A stretch of 64,000 nucleotides of DNA. It comes from Sorghum bicolor. Its lineage: Eukaryota > Streptophyta > Magnoliopsida > Poales > Poaceae. Below are positions 46,311 to 56,723 of the stretch, in pieces; within the stretch, counting starts at the first letter, position 1; each line of letters begins with the position of its first letter. The DNA is taken from the NCBI RefSeq assembly GCF_000003195.3, contig NC_012874.2:4495001-4559000 (forward strand), read 5' to 3'. The translations under genes and the position numbers were made by a program. A model generated the notes under the pieces. That model was not told the origin of the DNA. It made no database searches and saw nothing but the letters and a program-made list of their open reading frames with translations.

Positions 46311-46823
46311 TCCGATAGTAAACGAGTATGAGATGCTCGGGGACTGGATAATTTTAATTTTTTAGACTTTGCTACAAGGTTCATACTTCGCCTTCCAGCA
46401 AGCTCGGGGACTACATCGGTACGATGCATCTGGCGATGCATCTCAGTTTCAAAATCTCTTTGAGGAATTTTCTTTTGACCCTGGCACCACGTGCCTACGT
46501 GACCTACTGCCAGCCTCGGGGACTAAGTGGGCACACTTCACCTTGCGGTGAATATGCTAGCTTTCTGAAAGGCTATACTTTTCAAAAAAGTAAAGTGGGC
46601 ACACTTCACCAGGAAAGAAATCTTTTTTGATTAAGAGCACCATGCATTCTTCGAACAACCTACTTCTTCGATGCCAGTTTTGGTCAACTATCTTTGAAGT
46701 TGGTCAGAATGTCATTACAGCTGTTTAGGCAGCTTTTCTACTTATTGAAGATGTCAAGTTTCACTGATCGAAGAAGCTCAAGACGGCGTATTACTTCACA
46801 ATACATGGTGCTCGAGGACTAAC

Positions 46824-47285
46824 TGTGGGGGTATAGACCCCTATACCCTTACGGCTAGACTTAGGCCAGGAGGCTTGGCCCATTACGAGACAAGTTTGAA
46901 GCTTGATCCGACAGCTTAGAGTTTCGCACAAGGAAGCAAGATGTGGAGATCAAGCAGGATTCTAGTCGGTTAAAATAGAAATTGTTATCGAACTATCTAT
47001 GGCAATTGTAACCGACTAGGATTAGTTTCTAGATCTGTAACCCTGCCCTCCGGACTATATAAGGAGAGGCAAGGGACCCTCCTAGGACATCATTATTCTC
47101 TCAACACAAATCAATACAACCAGACGCAGGACGTAGGTATTACGCCAGCTCGGCGGGCCGAACCTGGATAAAAAGCTTGTCCGTGTCTTGCGTCACCATC
47201 GAGTTCGTAGTTTGCGCACCGTCCACCGATAAACTACTACCGTGGGTATATCCCAAGGTAGACTGCCGACCAGCTTTCGTCGACA
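46824..47285 (+). repeat. Gypsy 3' LTR
   Basis: This matches the 5' LTR with about 8 substitutions and one 1-bp indel. Most substitutions are G-to-A or C-to-T, as expected from methylated-cytosine decay. The preceding sequence GCTCGAGGACTAAC is a poor polypurine tract. Confidence 0.95.
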
Positions 47286-47477
47286 ATAACCCTTCAGGGC
47301 TCTCGGTTGCTTGTTATATAGAGCCGGGAATAGCCCAACTGGCATGGCATACAAGATAAGGTTTGTTACAACAGAATCTCAACAAACTAACACACAAGCA
47401 ACCATGTACAAGACCTGATACAACACGTCAACTAACTTACTGACTAACTAGGGAAGATATCAACCGAATATCTTTAA
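47286..47477 (-). repeat. Copia 5' LTR, distal part
   Basis: It begins with the duplicated ATAAC (47286-47290) and then continues the copia LTR to 47477. The outer end is TTAAAG on the minus strand instead of TGAAAG. CAAAC (47478-47482) is the copia TSD. Confidence 0.93.
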
Positions 47478-47595
47478 CAAACTGTGGTAAGGATTAAGGA
47501 ATGGCAAGCTTTGGAGCCCAGCAGCCCACCTAATTAAGGTACTAGCACTAGCAGTGCGGGTTCGAGCTGACGAGCGGGAAATCCTGCGGCATATA

Positions 47596-47838
47596 GGCCT
47601 TGTTTAGTTACCAATAAATTTTGCAAAATTTTTCAGATTTTCCGTCACATCGAATCTTTAGACGCATGCATATAGTATTAAATATAGACAAAAATAAAAA
47701 CTAGTTGCACAGTTTGGTCGGAATTGACGAGACGAATCTTTTAAGCCTAGTTAGTCCATGATTAGATAATATTTGTCAAATATAAACGAAAGTGCTATAG
47801 TGTTGATTTCCCAAAAATTTTTGGAACTAAACAATGCC
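47596..47838. mobile_element. Tourist-like MITE, GGCCTTGTTTA family, copy 8
   Basis: It begins GGCCTTGTTTAGTTACC and ends GGAACTAAACAATGCC. The flanks ATA and TAT are not a perfect direct TSD. Family interior: TTCCGTCACATCGAATC and GACGAGACGAATCTTTT. Confidence 0.85.
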
Positions 47839-48118
47839 TATCTAGCGGCGTAGGTGAATGTTATGGCGGCGACGCAGCAAAAGCGACCTTCTCGGCGGAT
47901 TTCAGAGCTTCCGGTTCATGAATAAGGATTCAGGTAACTGTATGTTAGGAAGAAGAGAAAAATACGAAACTACCCTAAGAATGTTTAATTACATTTTTTC
48001 AGATCAACAGCTGTCAATTTTTTTTAGCGGCATCTGAGGGAGCCTTTCGCCACGTAGGCTGAGGCCAGCAGTCGAAGACGGGCGTGAGCGTGCCGCTGGC
48101 TCCAGAACGGAGGGGATG

Positions 48119-48180
48119 GCGTTGCTGCCGATTGGACATACCCCGTGGGAATGCCGTTGCTGCCGATTGGACAAACCCCG
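48119..48180 (+). repeat. 34-bp tandem duplication
   Basis: CGTTGCTGCCGATTGGACA followed by NACCCCG occurs at 48119 and again at 48153. The surrounding 47839-48183 has no recognised gene. Confidence 0.7.
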
Positions 48181-48183
48181 CAC

Positions 48184-48727
48184 TAAGGATGGCAGCGGGA
48201 CAGTTTCATGTCGGATATCCGCAGGTTTTGGTTCTCGTGGGTTCGGCGGGACAGTTTCATGTCGGATATCCGTAGGTTTTGGTTCTCGCGGGTTCGGATT
48301 TGAGGATGATTTTTCATTCATGGTTTTCGGGTTCGGTTTCGGGTTTGGTTCCACTCGTAGATATCCAATGAATATCCGAAATAAATCATTAGAATTAATT
48401 TTCATATTTTATAATATGATAATAATAACGTGTTCACTTAGATTATTAAGTTTATTTTAAGCTAACTCATGAAAATATTTATTTTTATTGCCTCTTGTTT
48501 ATAAATGTAAATATGTGTATATATATCATGTATATATTTATAGAAAGTCCTTCTTGTTATTATTATGTTGACATAAAAAGCAGGTTTCGAGTATTCGCGG
48601 ATTTGGTTTTAGGGATGGATTATCATCCGAATCGATGTTCGGTGCAGTTTCGGATTTCGATTTCGGGTTTTGAGTTTGGAAGCACATAGACTTCACCCGA
48701 TCCGAATCTGCCCCGTTGCCATCCTTA
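48184..48727. mobile_element. hAT-type MITE with 8-bp TSD
   Basis: The left end TAAGGATGGCAGCGGG and right end CCCCGTTGCCATCCTTA are inverted repeats. Flanks are CCCCGCAC (48176-48183) and CCCCGTAC (48728-48735), an 8-bp TSD with one mismatch, which suits hAT elements. Inside, a 52-bp unit (GGGACAGTTTCATGTCGGAT...GGTTCTCGNGGGTTCGG) is repeated in tandem at about 48196 and 48248. No transposase is encoded; the Pro/Lys-rich open frame on the minus strand is a product of the tandem repeat. Confidence 0.82.
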
Positions 48728-48735
48728 CCCCGTAC

Positions 48736-49552
48736 CCACTGGGCATACCCGTACCCATGGTTTTGGATACGGGTAATCGGTAATCCATGTTCTCGCTTCT
48801 GGCGCATGGGCATCGCTACACTAAAGCAGGGTGTCACGTCTACGCGTGACGCCAGTAGGCTTATCAGGAATGCATTCAACATTAATTTATATTGTGTCTC
48901 ATTTTTTTCAAGCTTCTAAATATTAATTTTATTTGGATTTGTTGTATGTCAAACACTCTATGTTTTTTAGCATTTTTTTAAAAAAACTTAGATGTACTTA
49001 TCAAATATTTATGGTTTTATAGTAATAACTCAAAAAGACAGCATTCCAAACTACTTCAAACCAAGATAAGAAGGTGACTCGAATGGTTTTGACGGTTTGG
49101 AGATGGAGGGTGTGAGATGTTTGGTTTTTGGGAGGAAGATAGAACATACTTTTTCGTTTTAGGTAGGGCCAACCGAGGCAGCAGAGGCGATAAGAGGACG
49201 GGTAATAATACATCCGGCTGCCGATGGTATGGATTTTTATAGGATCTCTGAGCCTATAGTGAATTTTTCACTATTAATATATGGTCCACTTGTCTTCACC
49301 CACAAAGTTTCTTGCTTGTTGTGTTTAAGTTGGCTATAAGTTTATAATCTGCTTCTCCTCCCTCACTTCCTCTCTCCTTCACCTCAACATATAACCTACC
49401 TACTACTTGCTCTGATTGTTCGAATGTGCCGATCGTTGGACGGAATACGAAAATGCTATCTATCTTTCTCGAGAAGGTGATCTCCACGTAACCATGTCAT
49501 AAAATACAGGAGTAGTCTTTTTTTTTTTGACCTGGGCTCGTTTTAAGAGCAT
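48736..49552. other. Intergenic DNA
   Basis: A short stretch with repeated CCCGTACCCA motifs at 48728-48770 is followed by AT-rich DNA with no gene recognised. Confidence 0.45.
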
Positions 49553-49639
49553 ATCCACCACTATAGAACAGGCCTTTGGTCACTTACCCAAAATGAACAA
49601 TAATCTCGGCCAAAACAGAGTCCGGGACAAAAAAATAAT

Positions 49640-49880
49640 TAGTCCCGGTTGGTGAGACCAACCGAGACTAAAAGTCCCCTGCCCAACGGCTATTATGACA
49701 GACATCGGCAGAGGGGACTTTTAGTCCTGGTTGGTCTCACCAACCGGGACAAAAGCCTAGCCTTTAGTCCCGGTTGGTACCACCAACCGGGATTAAAAGC
49801 TTTTGTCCCGGTCCGTCCCACCGGCCGAGACTAGTGTTGGAATTTAGTCCCGGTTTTTAAAAGGAACCGGGATTAAATGT
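49640..49880. repeat. Left subterminal repeat array of CACTA 2
   Basis: Repeated TTTAGTCCCGGTTGGT and ACCAACCGGGACTAAA motifs form palindromes, with decayed variants. A TATTTGAACTCTTCTTCC-like leader follows at about 49888, probably the promoter region of the TNP2 gene. Confidence 0.9.
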
Positions 49881-50220
49881 CCCTCCCCATATTTGAACTC
49901 TTCTTCCCGTGGCCGAGCCCATCGATCTTCACTCTTTTGCTGTGTTCTTCATTTGGAGTTGCTTGTTCTAGCTTGCTCTCATCTCCGGCTATTGATTCAT
50001 TTCATCGTTTCTACACCGTCATCGACTTGTTAAGAGGTCACTAGCTTCATCTTCTCAATATTTAGAAGCGGCGTATGTCATTTCCTAGTGTTATGTATAT
50101 TATTTTTTATTTTATGGTTTTTTTAAGAGGTTATTAGCTTCATCGCCATTTCAAAAGCGACGCGTTTTTTAGAGAAATAGTGGTAATATGTTTTTTATTT
50201 TAATTAGTTTAGAAAAAAAA

Positions 50221-50815
50221 TAAAAACATATAATACTTTAATTTGCAATTTTTGACCGATTTAGTTAGTTAATTATAACTAGTATACATACCACATTTCA
50301 TGATTATTTAAGAAAATAGAGAATTTTTGTGCTTTTTTAATTTAGCTTGTTTAGAAAAAATAGAAATATAGAATTTTAGGTTTTTTGTTACTTTAATTTC
50401 TCTATTAAAAATAAAAACATATAATACTTTAATTTGCAATTTTTGACCGATTTAGTTATTTAATTATAACTAGTATACATACCACATTTCATGATTATTT
50501 AGGAAAATAGAGAATTTTTGTGCTTTTTTAATTTAGCTTGTTTAGAAAAATTAGAAATAGAGAATTTTAGGTTTTTTGTTACTTTAATTTCTCTATTAAA
50601 AATTAGAAACTTATAATACTTTAATTTGCACTTTATGACATGGTTAATTAGTTAATTATAACTAGTATGCATGCCACATTTCATGATTAGTTAGAAAATA
50701 GAGAACTTTTATGTCTTTTTAATTTTGTTGGTTTAGAAAAACCAGAAATAGAGAATTTTAGGTTATTTGTTACTTTAATTTCTTTATAAAAGATTAGAAA
50801 CTTATAATACTTTAC
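50221..50815 (+). repeat. About 190-bp tandem repeats before the TNP2 start
   Basis: Units begin near 50221, 50412, 50601 and 50786 (the last partial), marked by AACNTATAATACTTTA and by TTTGCAATTTTTGACCGATT, ACCACATTTCATGATTA and AGAATTTTAGGTT. The first units are nearly identical. The last partial unit runs into the probable splice acceptor ATTGCAATGCAG at 50827, so they lie in an intron of the 5' UTR. Confidence 0.82.
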
Positions 50816-50830
50816 ATTGCAATGCAGACA

Positions 50831-53800
50831 ATGACACGTCATTGGATGTACAATGTCGATCGCCGCTCCAAAGAATTCATTGATGGTGTGCATTATTTCT
50901 TAAGAGTGGCCGAGGAAAACAAGCGGGATGGATTCATATGTTGCCCATGTGCCTTGTGTCAGAATTTGAAGGAATATTCTAGCTCTAGAAATATTCACTC
51001 ACATTCGTTGAAGTCGGGTTTTATGCCAAACTATATTTGTTGGACCAAGCATGGAGAAAACGGGATAATGATGGAAGAAGGTGAAGAAGAACAGTTGGAG
51101 CCTGACGACATTATTGCTCAATACGGTGACTTCGGTGATACAGCAATGGGAGAAGCTGAAGATGAGGCAGATGCAGAAGGCGCACCTGTTGAAGATGATG
51201 CTCTTGGTGATGTCATTCGTGAGGCACAAAAAGATTGCGAAAGTAAAAAAGAGAAGACAAAGTTTGACCACATGTTAGAAGATCACAAGAAATTATTATA
51301 CCCATCTGCCCAGGATGGGCAAAAAAAACTGGGTACAACACTAGAACTGTTAAAATGGAAGGCACAGAATGGTGTATCCGATAAGGCATTTGGGCAATTA
51401 CTGAAGATCAAAAAAAAAATACTGCCAAAGCCTAATGAACTGCCCACTACTACGTACGAAGCAAAACAGATCGTCTGTCCTTTGGGATTAGAAATCAAGA
51501 AGATACATGCATATCCTAACGACTGCATCCTATACCGTGGCAAGGACTACGAGAATTTAGATGAATGCCCCGTATGTAAAGCATCACGGTATAAGATCAG
51601 GCGAGATGACCCTGGCGATGTTGAGGGGGAAGAACGTCCCAGAAAAAAAATTCCTGCAAAGGTTATGTGGTATGCTCCTATAATACCACGTCTGAAAGGT
51701 CTTTTTAGAAATAAGGACCATGCAAAATTATTGCGGTGGCACAAAGAAGACCGTAAAGTAGACAACATGTTGAGACACCCTGCTGATGGGTCCCAGTGGA
51801 GAGCAATAGACAGGGAATTTCCAGAGTTTGCAAAAGACGCAAGAAACTTAAGGTTCGCTTTAAGTACGGACGATATGAATCCTTTTGGTGAGCAAAGCAG
51901 TAGTCATAGCACTTGGCCTGTTACACTATGTATCTACAACCTTCCTCCATGGTTATGCATGAAGCGAAAGTTCATTATGATGCCGGTGCTCATACAAGGC
52001 CCGAAGCAACCGGGCAATGACATTGATGTCTATCTAAGGCCATTAATTGAAGAACTCCTTCTTTTATGGAGTGAAACAGGTGTTCGTGTGTGGGATGAGT
52101 ACAAACAGGAACACTTCGACCTACGAGCACTGTTGTTTGTGACAATCAATGATTGGCCTGCTCTAAGTAATCTTTCAGGGCAGACAAACAAGGGATATAA
52201 TGCATGCACACATTGTTTTGATGACCTTGATAGTATATATTTGAAAAAATGCAGAAAGGTCGTGTACCTTGGGTATCGTCGGTTTCTTTCTATGAATCAC
52301 CCAGTTAGAAAGAAAGGAAAGCATTTTAAAGGTAAGGCAGACCACCGATGCAAGCCTCGCAATAGAACTGGAGAAGATGTATTTGAGATGGTTAAGGATG
52401 TGAAAGTAGTTTTTGGTAAGGGACAAGGCAGCCAACCAGTTCCAAAAGATGCAGCGGGTCATGCACCCATGTGGAAGAAGAAGTCAATATTTTGGGAGCT
52501 ACCCTATTGGCAAGTCCTAGAGGTTCGGAATGCGATCGACGTCATGCACCTAACAAAGAATCTTTGTGTGAACCTTCTAGGATTCATGGGTGTATATGGT
52601 AAGCCTAAGGATTCACTTGAAGCACGACAAGACTTGCAACGCATGGAAGAACGAGACAACCTGCATCCAGAGAAGACAGATGATGGACGCCAATATTTAA
52701 GACCTGCTAGCTACACTCTTAGCAATGAAGAGAAAGAAATCATGTTTGAATGCTTAAGCAGCATCAAGGTCCCATCTGGATTCTCCTCTAATATAAAAGG
52801 TATAATTAATGTGCCTGAGAAGAAATTTCTGAACTTAAAGTCGCATGACTGCCATGTGCTTATGACGCAATTGCTTCCAGTTGCATTAAGAGGAATTCTA
52901 CCTCCACATGTACGTCTGGCCACCGTAAAGCTATGTGCATTCCTCAATGCAATTTCTCAGAAGGCAATCAATCCACTAGAACTAGCTGCTCTACAGAATG
53001 ATGTGGTTCAATGTCTTGTCAGCTTTGAGTTAGTGTTCCCACCATCCTTCTTTGATATCATGACACACCTCCTAGTTCATCTGGTCAAGGAGATCAATAT
53101 TCTGGGTCCTGTGTTCCTACATAATATGTTTCCCTTTGAGAGGTTTATGGGAGTTCTCAAGAAATATGTTCACCAACGTGCTCGGCCAGAAGGAAGCATC
53201 GCCGAGGGCTATGGGACAGAGGAGGTCATTGAGTTCTGTGTTGAATTCATTCCTGAACTTGACCCAATTGGTGTTCCTGAATCACGCCACGAGGGGAGAC
53301 TGAGTGGAAAGGGAACACTAGGAAAGAAAACATACATCGGTACGGGGGACGATTCTTTTAATAAAGCACACTACACAGTTCTTCAAAACTCATCCGTGGT
53401 GGAGCCGTATGTCACGAAACACAAGGACTTCCTACGATCGCAATTCCCAGAGAAGTATGAAGGTTGGCTTATGCGTCAGCACATAGACACTTTCAGTGAT
53501 TGGTTACGAAAAGAATGTCAGGGTAATGACCAGATTGATGAGCAACTGTATTTGTTGGCTAGGCAACCATCATGGCACATCCTCACGTACAAAGGGTACG
53601 AGATAAATGGAAATACATTTTACACCCTAGGCCAAGATAAAAGAAGCACGAACCAAAATAGTGGAGTTCGCGTAGACGCCATAGACCCGAATGGAAACAG
53701 ACAAACATATTATGGTCGTATAGAGGAGATTTGGGAACTAGACTACGCACCTAATTTTAAAATCCCTTTGTTCCGGTGCCAATGGGTGAAGGTTACCGGA

Positions 53801-54190
53801 GGCGGGGTGACAGTTGACAAAGACTATGGAATGACAACAGTGGACCTCAACAATGTTGGTTACAAAGATGAACCATTCGTCCTTGCTGCTGATGTGAATC
53901 AGGTGTTCTATGTGAAAGACATGTCTACAAAACAGAAGAGAGGGAAAAATGACAACAAATCAACAAACGAGCCAAAACGCCATATAGTTCTCTCAGGGAA
54001 AAGAAACATTGTGGGAATTGAGGACAAGTCAGATATTTCAGAAGATTATGAAAGGGATGACCAAATCACGCCTTTCAATGTGACCAAAGATCCGAGCATA
54101 CTGATAAATGCTGAGGACACTCCATGGTTACGTCAAGATCATGACCAAGGAACATACGTCAAAAAGAAGATCACTATTGTGCCCGCCTAA
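50831..54190 (+). CDS. TNP2-type CACTA transposase, intact frame
   Basis: A single open frame of 1119 codons plus stop. I chose ATG 50831 (MTRHWMYNVDRR) because ATGCAG just before it looks like a splice acceptor; an in-frame ATG at 50822 would add three residues. Domains in order: transposase-associated zinc-binding N-terminus (CCPCALCQN, near residue 40), acidic linker, CPVCKASRY (near 250), and Transposase_21 core with LSTDDMNPFG (near 347) and SIFWELPYW...NAIDVMHLTKN (near 555-575). KSHDCHVLMTQLLPVALRG then begins a DUF4218 region (about 670-805, with PEGSIAEGYGTEEVIEFC). A DUF4216 region follows (about 950-1025, ending NQVFYVKDM), then a basic tail. TNP2 proteins bind the terminal inverted repeats and cut the element ends in the nucleus. 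Catalytic regions look undamaged. Confidence 0.95.
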   Translation: MTRHWMYNVDRRSKEFIDGVHYFLRVAEENKRDGFICCPCALCQNLKEYSSSRNIHSHSLKSGFMPNYICWTKHGENGIMMEEGEEEQLEPDDIIAQYGDFGDTAMGEAEDEADAEGAPVEDDALGDVIREAQKDCESKKEKTKFDHMLEDHKKLLYPSAQDGQKKLGTTLELLKWKAQNGVSDKAFGQLLKIKKKILPKPNELPTTTYEAKQIVCPLGLEIKKIHAYPNDCILYRGKDYENLDECPVCKASRYKIRRDDPGDVEGEERPRKKIPAKVMWYAPIIPRLKGLFRNKDHAKLLRWHKEDRKVDNMLRHPADGSQWRAIDREFPEFAKDARNLRFALSTDDMNPFGEQSSSHSTWPVTLCIYNLPPWLCMKRKFIMMPVLIQGPKQPGNDIDVYLRPLIEELLLLWSETGVRVWDEYKQEHFDLRALLFVTINDWPALSNLSGQTNKGYNACTHCFDDLDSIYLKKCRKVVYLGYRRFLSMNHPVRKKGKHFKGKADHRCKPRNRTGEDVFEMVKDVKVVFGKGQGSQPVPKDAAGHAPMWKKKSIFWELPYWQVLEVRNAIDVMHLTKNLCVNLLGFMGVYGKPKDSLEARQDLQRMEERDNLHPEKTDDGRQYLRPASYTLSNEEKEIMFECLSSIKVPSGFSSNIKGIINVPEKKFLNLKSHDCHVLMTQLLPVALRGILPPHVRLATVKLCAFLNAISQKAINPLELAALQNDVVQCLVSFELVFPPSFFDIMTHLLVHLVKEINILGPVFLHNMFPFERFMGVLKKYVHQRARPEGSIAEGYGTEEVIEFCVEFIPELDPIGVPESRHEGRLSGKGTLGKKTYIGTGDDSFNKAHYTVLQNSSVVEPYVTKHKDFLRSQFPEKYEGWLMRQHIDTFSDWLRKECQGNDQIDEQLYLLARQPSWHILTYKGYEINGNTFYTLGQDKRSTNQNSGVRVDAIDPNGNRQTYYGRIEEIWELDYAPNFKIPLFRCQWVKVTGGGVTVDKDYGMTTVDLNNVGYKDEPFVLAADVNQVFYVKDMSTKQKRGKNDNKSTNEPKRHIVLSGKRNIVGIEDKSDISEDYERDDQITPFNVTKDPSILINAEDTPWLRQDHDQGTYVKKKITIVPA

Positions 54191-54339
54191 TAAATAGATT
54201 ACAATATAGTATGTGTATGTGACAATTGTAACTTAAGATGTTTATATTAGTTTTTCTTATTTTATATCATTTCAAATAATGAAATGACATTTAAGTTTGC
54301 TATTATAATAGATGTGTCAATTATTTGTCAAATACAAAA

Positions 54340-55602
54340 ATAGTCAAACTTGGTCAAATGACAAACTAAATTACTTAAAATGAAAAAATTATGAATACCA
54401 ATTTGTTAGATATCATCAAGATCTAAACTTTTTATATAGACAACTTTTCTATTTGAGAAAGTTTAAGTTCACAATACCCACCAATTTTTGAATCTCACAC
54501 AAACTATATGAAACTACATGTGTCAATTGTGGATTTTGAACTACACCTTCGCAACACTTTGTCAAATGCAAAAATGGTCTATATATTAAATGTAGATTTT
54601 GATGAGTGGAACAATATTGATATTCATGACTTTTCCGTTCAAGACCATCTAGGGTTCCGAAAAACCATGCGTGGCTATGAATTCTATCAAAATTCAAAAT
54701 TGAGTGGTTCAAACTTTTCCAAAAGAAAAGTTGACCATTAGACAAAATGTAGAACTTGATGTGTGCAACAAACTTTGTATTCATTACTTTTCCATTTGGG
54801 ACCATATAGGGTTCGGTCAAAGTGTGTGTTTCTAAAAACCAATGCTTTGACTTTGGTCAAACTTGGTCAAATGACCCATTTGATGACTTGAAATGAAAAA
54901 AATTTGAATACAAAGTTGTTAGAGATCATCAAGATCTACATTTGATATATTGTCCATTTTTCCATTTGGATAAATTTGAGCCAATCCTAAGCACATTTGT
55001 TCAAAATCCAAGACGGGTATTGGTCAAACTTGGTCAAATGACAAACTAAATTACTTAAAATGAAAAAATTTTGAATACCAATTTGTTAGATATCATCAAG
55101 ATCTAAGCTTTTTATATAGACAACTTTTCTATTTGAGAAAGTTTAAGTTCACAATACCCACCAATTCTTGAATCTCACACAAACTATATGAAACTACATG
55201 TGTCAATTGTGGATTTTGAACTACACCTTCGCAACACTTTGTCAAATGCAAAAATGGTCTATATATTAAATGTAGATTTTGATGAGTGGAACAATATTGG
55301 TATTCATTACTTTTCCGTTCGAGACCATCTAGGGTTCCGAAAACCCATGCGTGGCTATGAATTCTATCAAAATTCAAAATTGAGTGGTTCAAACTTTTCC
55401 AAAAGAAAAGTTGACCATTAGACAAAATGTAGAACTTGATGTGTGCAACAAACTTTGTATTCATTACTTTTCCATTTGGGACCATATAGGGTTCGGTCAA
55501 AGTGTGTGTTTCTAAAAACCAATGCTTTGACTTTGGTCAAACTTGGTCAAATGACCCATTTGATGACTTGAAATGATAAAATTTGAATACAAAGTTGTTA
55601 GA
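54340..55602 (+). repeat. 680-bp-period tandem duplication
   Basis: About 585 bp at 54340-54925 recur at 55020-55602 with only a few differences, including a duplicated minus-strand open frame. Landmarks are GGTCAAACTTGGTCAAATGAC, GAAACTACATGTGTCAATTG and CATCTAGGGTTCCGAAAA. The duplicated sequence is 3' flank of TNP2; the open frames in it have no known family. The following 55603-56045 is AT-rich with nothing recognised. Confidence 0.88.
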
Positions 55603-56045
55603 GATAATCTGATGTAATGGTCAATATTGTTGTAAGCATAAATAAATAAGAAATAGAGAAAAAATTTTAAAAAATAATTCGATGTAATGGTGAATATCAC
55701 GTATATCATGATTTTGGAGATAAATGATGATAAATAAACAAAATTTACGTTTAAATATTGCACAAACAAATTTTTGTATCAAAAACATCTGCTTTAAGAT
55801 ATTAAAATTAAATAATAAATTTTTCCATTAACAAAATACTAATTATTTTTAGGGTTTAAGTTTGTTAATATAAGTGATGAAAAGATTTTATGTTTCCAAA
55901 TTTATTATGTAACCAATTAGACAAAATGAAATGAAACTATTATTTTTTAACAAATTAATACCTATTATTCTATTTACTATGCAGTTAACAACATTAATCT
56001 AATTATTGTATGCATAAATAAATAAGGAACTGAAAAAATACATTT

Positions 56046-56215
56046 AGTCCCGGTTCCTAGCTAGAACCGGGACTAAAGGATACCTTTAGTCCCGGTTCTG
56101 GCCAGGAACCGGGACTAAAGGGTGAACCTTTAGTCCCGGTGTGTAGTACCAACCGGGACTAAAGACCTTTTAGTCCCGGTTGGTGCTACGTACCGGGACT
56201 AAAGGTCCCACGGGG
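56046..56215. repeat. Internal array of subterminal-type repeats in CACTA 2
   Basis: Four palindromic units of the type TTTAGTCCCGGTTC...GAACCGGGACTAAA, the same motif as at the element ends, stand in mid-element directly before the second gene. GGGGTATTTAACCGAGC at 56213-56229 follows and could be the TATA region. Confidence 0.85.
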
Positions 56216-56225
56216 TATTTAACCG

Positions 56226-56617
56226 AGCAGTCGTCTTCCTCCTGGATCTCGTTGCCCTAATTCTTCATCCGCCGCGCGCCGCTCCTCCCCGCTGTCGCCT
56301 CGCCCTCGTCCCCGGCCGAGCGCCGTCGTCTGGAGCCCAGGAGCGTCGCCGCTGCCACTGCAACCGAGGAGCGCCCCCACCGCCACCGCCACCGAGCCGA
56401 GGAGCGCCCCCACCACCACTTCTTCTCCGGCGCCGACGCTTCTATCTCCGGCGACTGTACCGGCGCCGACGCTTCTTCCTCCTTGCCCTCATCGCCCCCG
56501 CGGCCACCTCCTCGCCCTCGTCAGAGCGCCCCCACGGCCGCCTCCTCGCCCTCGTCAGAGCGCCCCCGGCCGTCGCTCTCCTCCCCGGCCAGAGAACTCG
56601 CGCCGCCGTCGTCGAGG
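56226..56617 (+). other. Probable GC-rich 5' untranslated exon of the second gene
   Basis: A C/G-rich block begins after the TATA-like sequence and ends GTCGTCGAGG followed by GTGAGC, a good splice donor at 56618. The coding part starts at 57997 after an acceptor TTTGCAG, making a first intron of about 1.4 kb. Confidence 0.5.
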
Positions 56618-56723
56618 GTGAGCACGTACACAGAGAAAAAATGATTATTGATGATGTGTTGTATGAATTGTTGATTTGTTGTATGAATGAGATGTGATAT
56701 GTTGTATGGATGAGATGATTTTA

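Larger units (their letters stand above)
35293..47285 (+). mobile_element. Tat-lineage gypsy LTR retrotransposon, 11,993 bp
   Basis: ATAAC at 35288-35292 and 47286-47290 is a perfect 5-bp TSD, confirmed by the uninterrupted other copia LTR, which has a single ATAAC. The LTRs (35293-35753 and 46824-47285) differ at about 8 substitutions and one 1-bp indel in 461 bp. Order is gag, protease, RT, RNase H, a second RNase H, integrase, then a long 3' region with an antisense gene. The second RNase H, the antisense gene and the size place it in the Tat lineage (RIRE2-like). Multiple stop codons make it non-autonomous. Confidence 0.95.
30551..47477 (-). mobile_element. Hopscotch-like copia retrotransposon, split by a gypsy element
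   Basis: LTRs of about 215 bp lie at 30551-30765 (3' LTR) and at 35266-35292 plus 47291-47477 (5' LTR, interrupted). CAAAC flanks both ends (30546-30550 and 47478-47482). The primer-binding site and polypurine tract are in place for minus-strand orientation. Without the inserted element and its duplicated target it is about 4.93 kb, close to maize Hopscotch, and the short LTRs agree. The LTRs differ at about 9 of 213 sites (about 4%). Its single gag-pol frame is broken by stops and frameshifts. Confidence 0.93.

Noticed and set aside
54449..55500. Duplicated 123-codon minus-strand frames as a small gene family
   Set aside because: They lie in a recent tandem duplication of non-coding 3' flank; identity comes from the DNA duplication and there is no family match.
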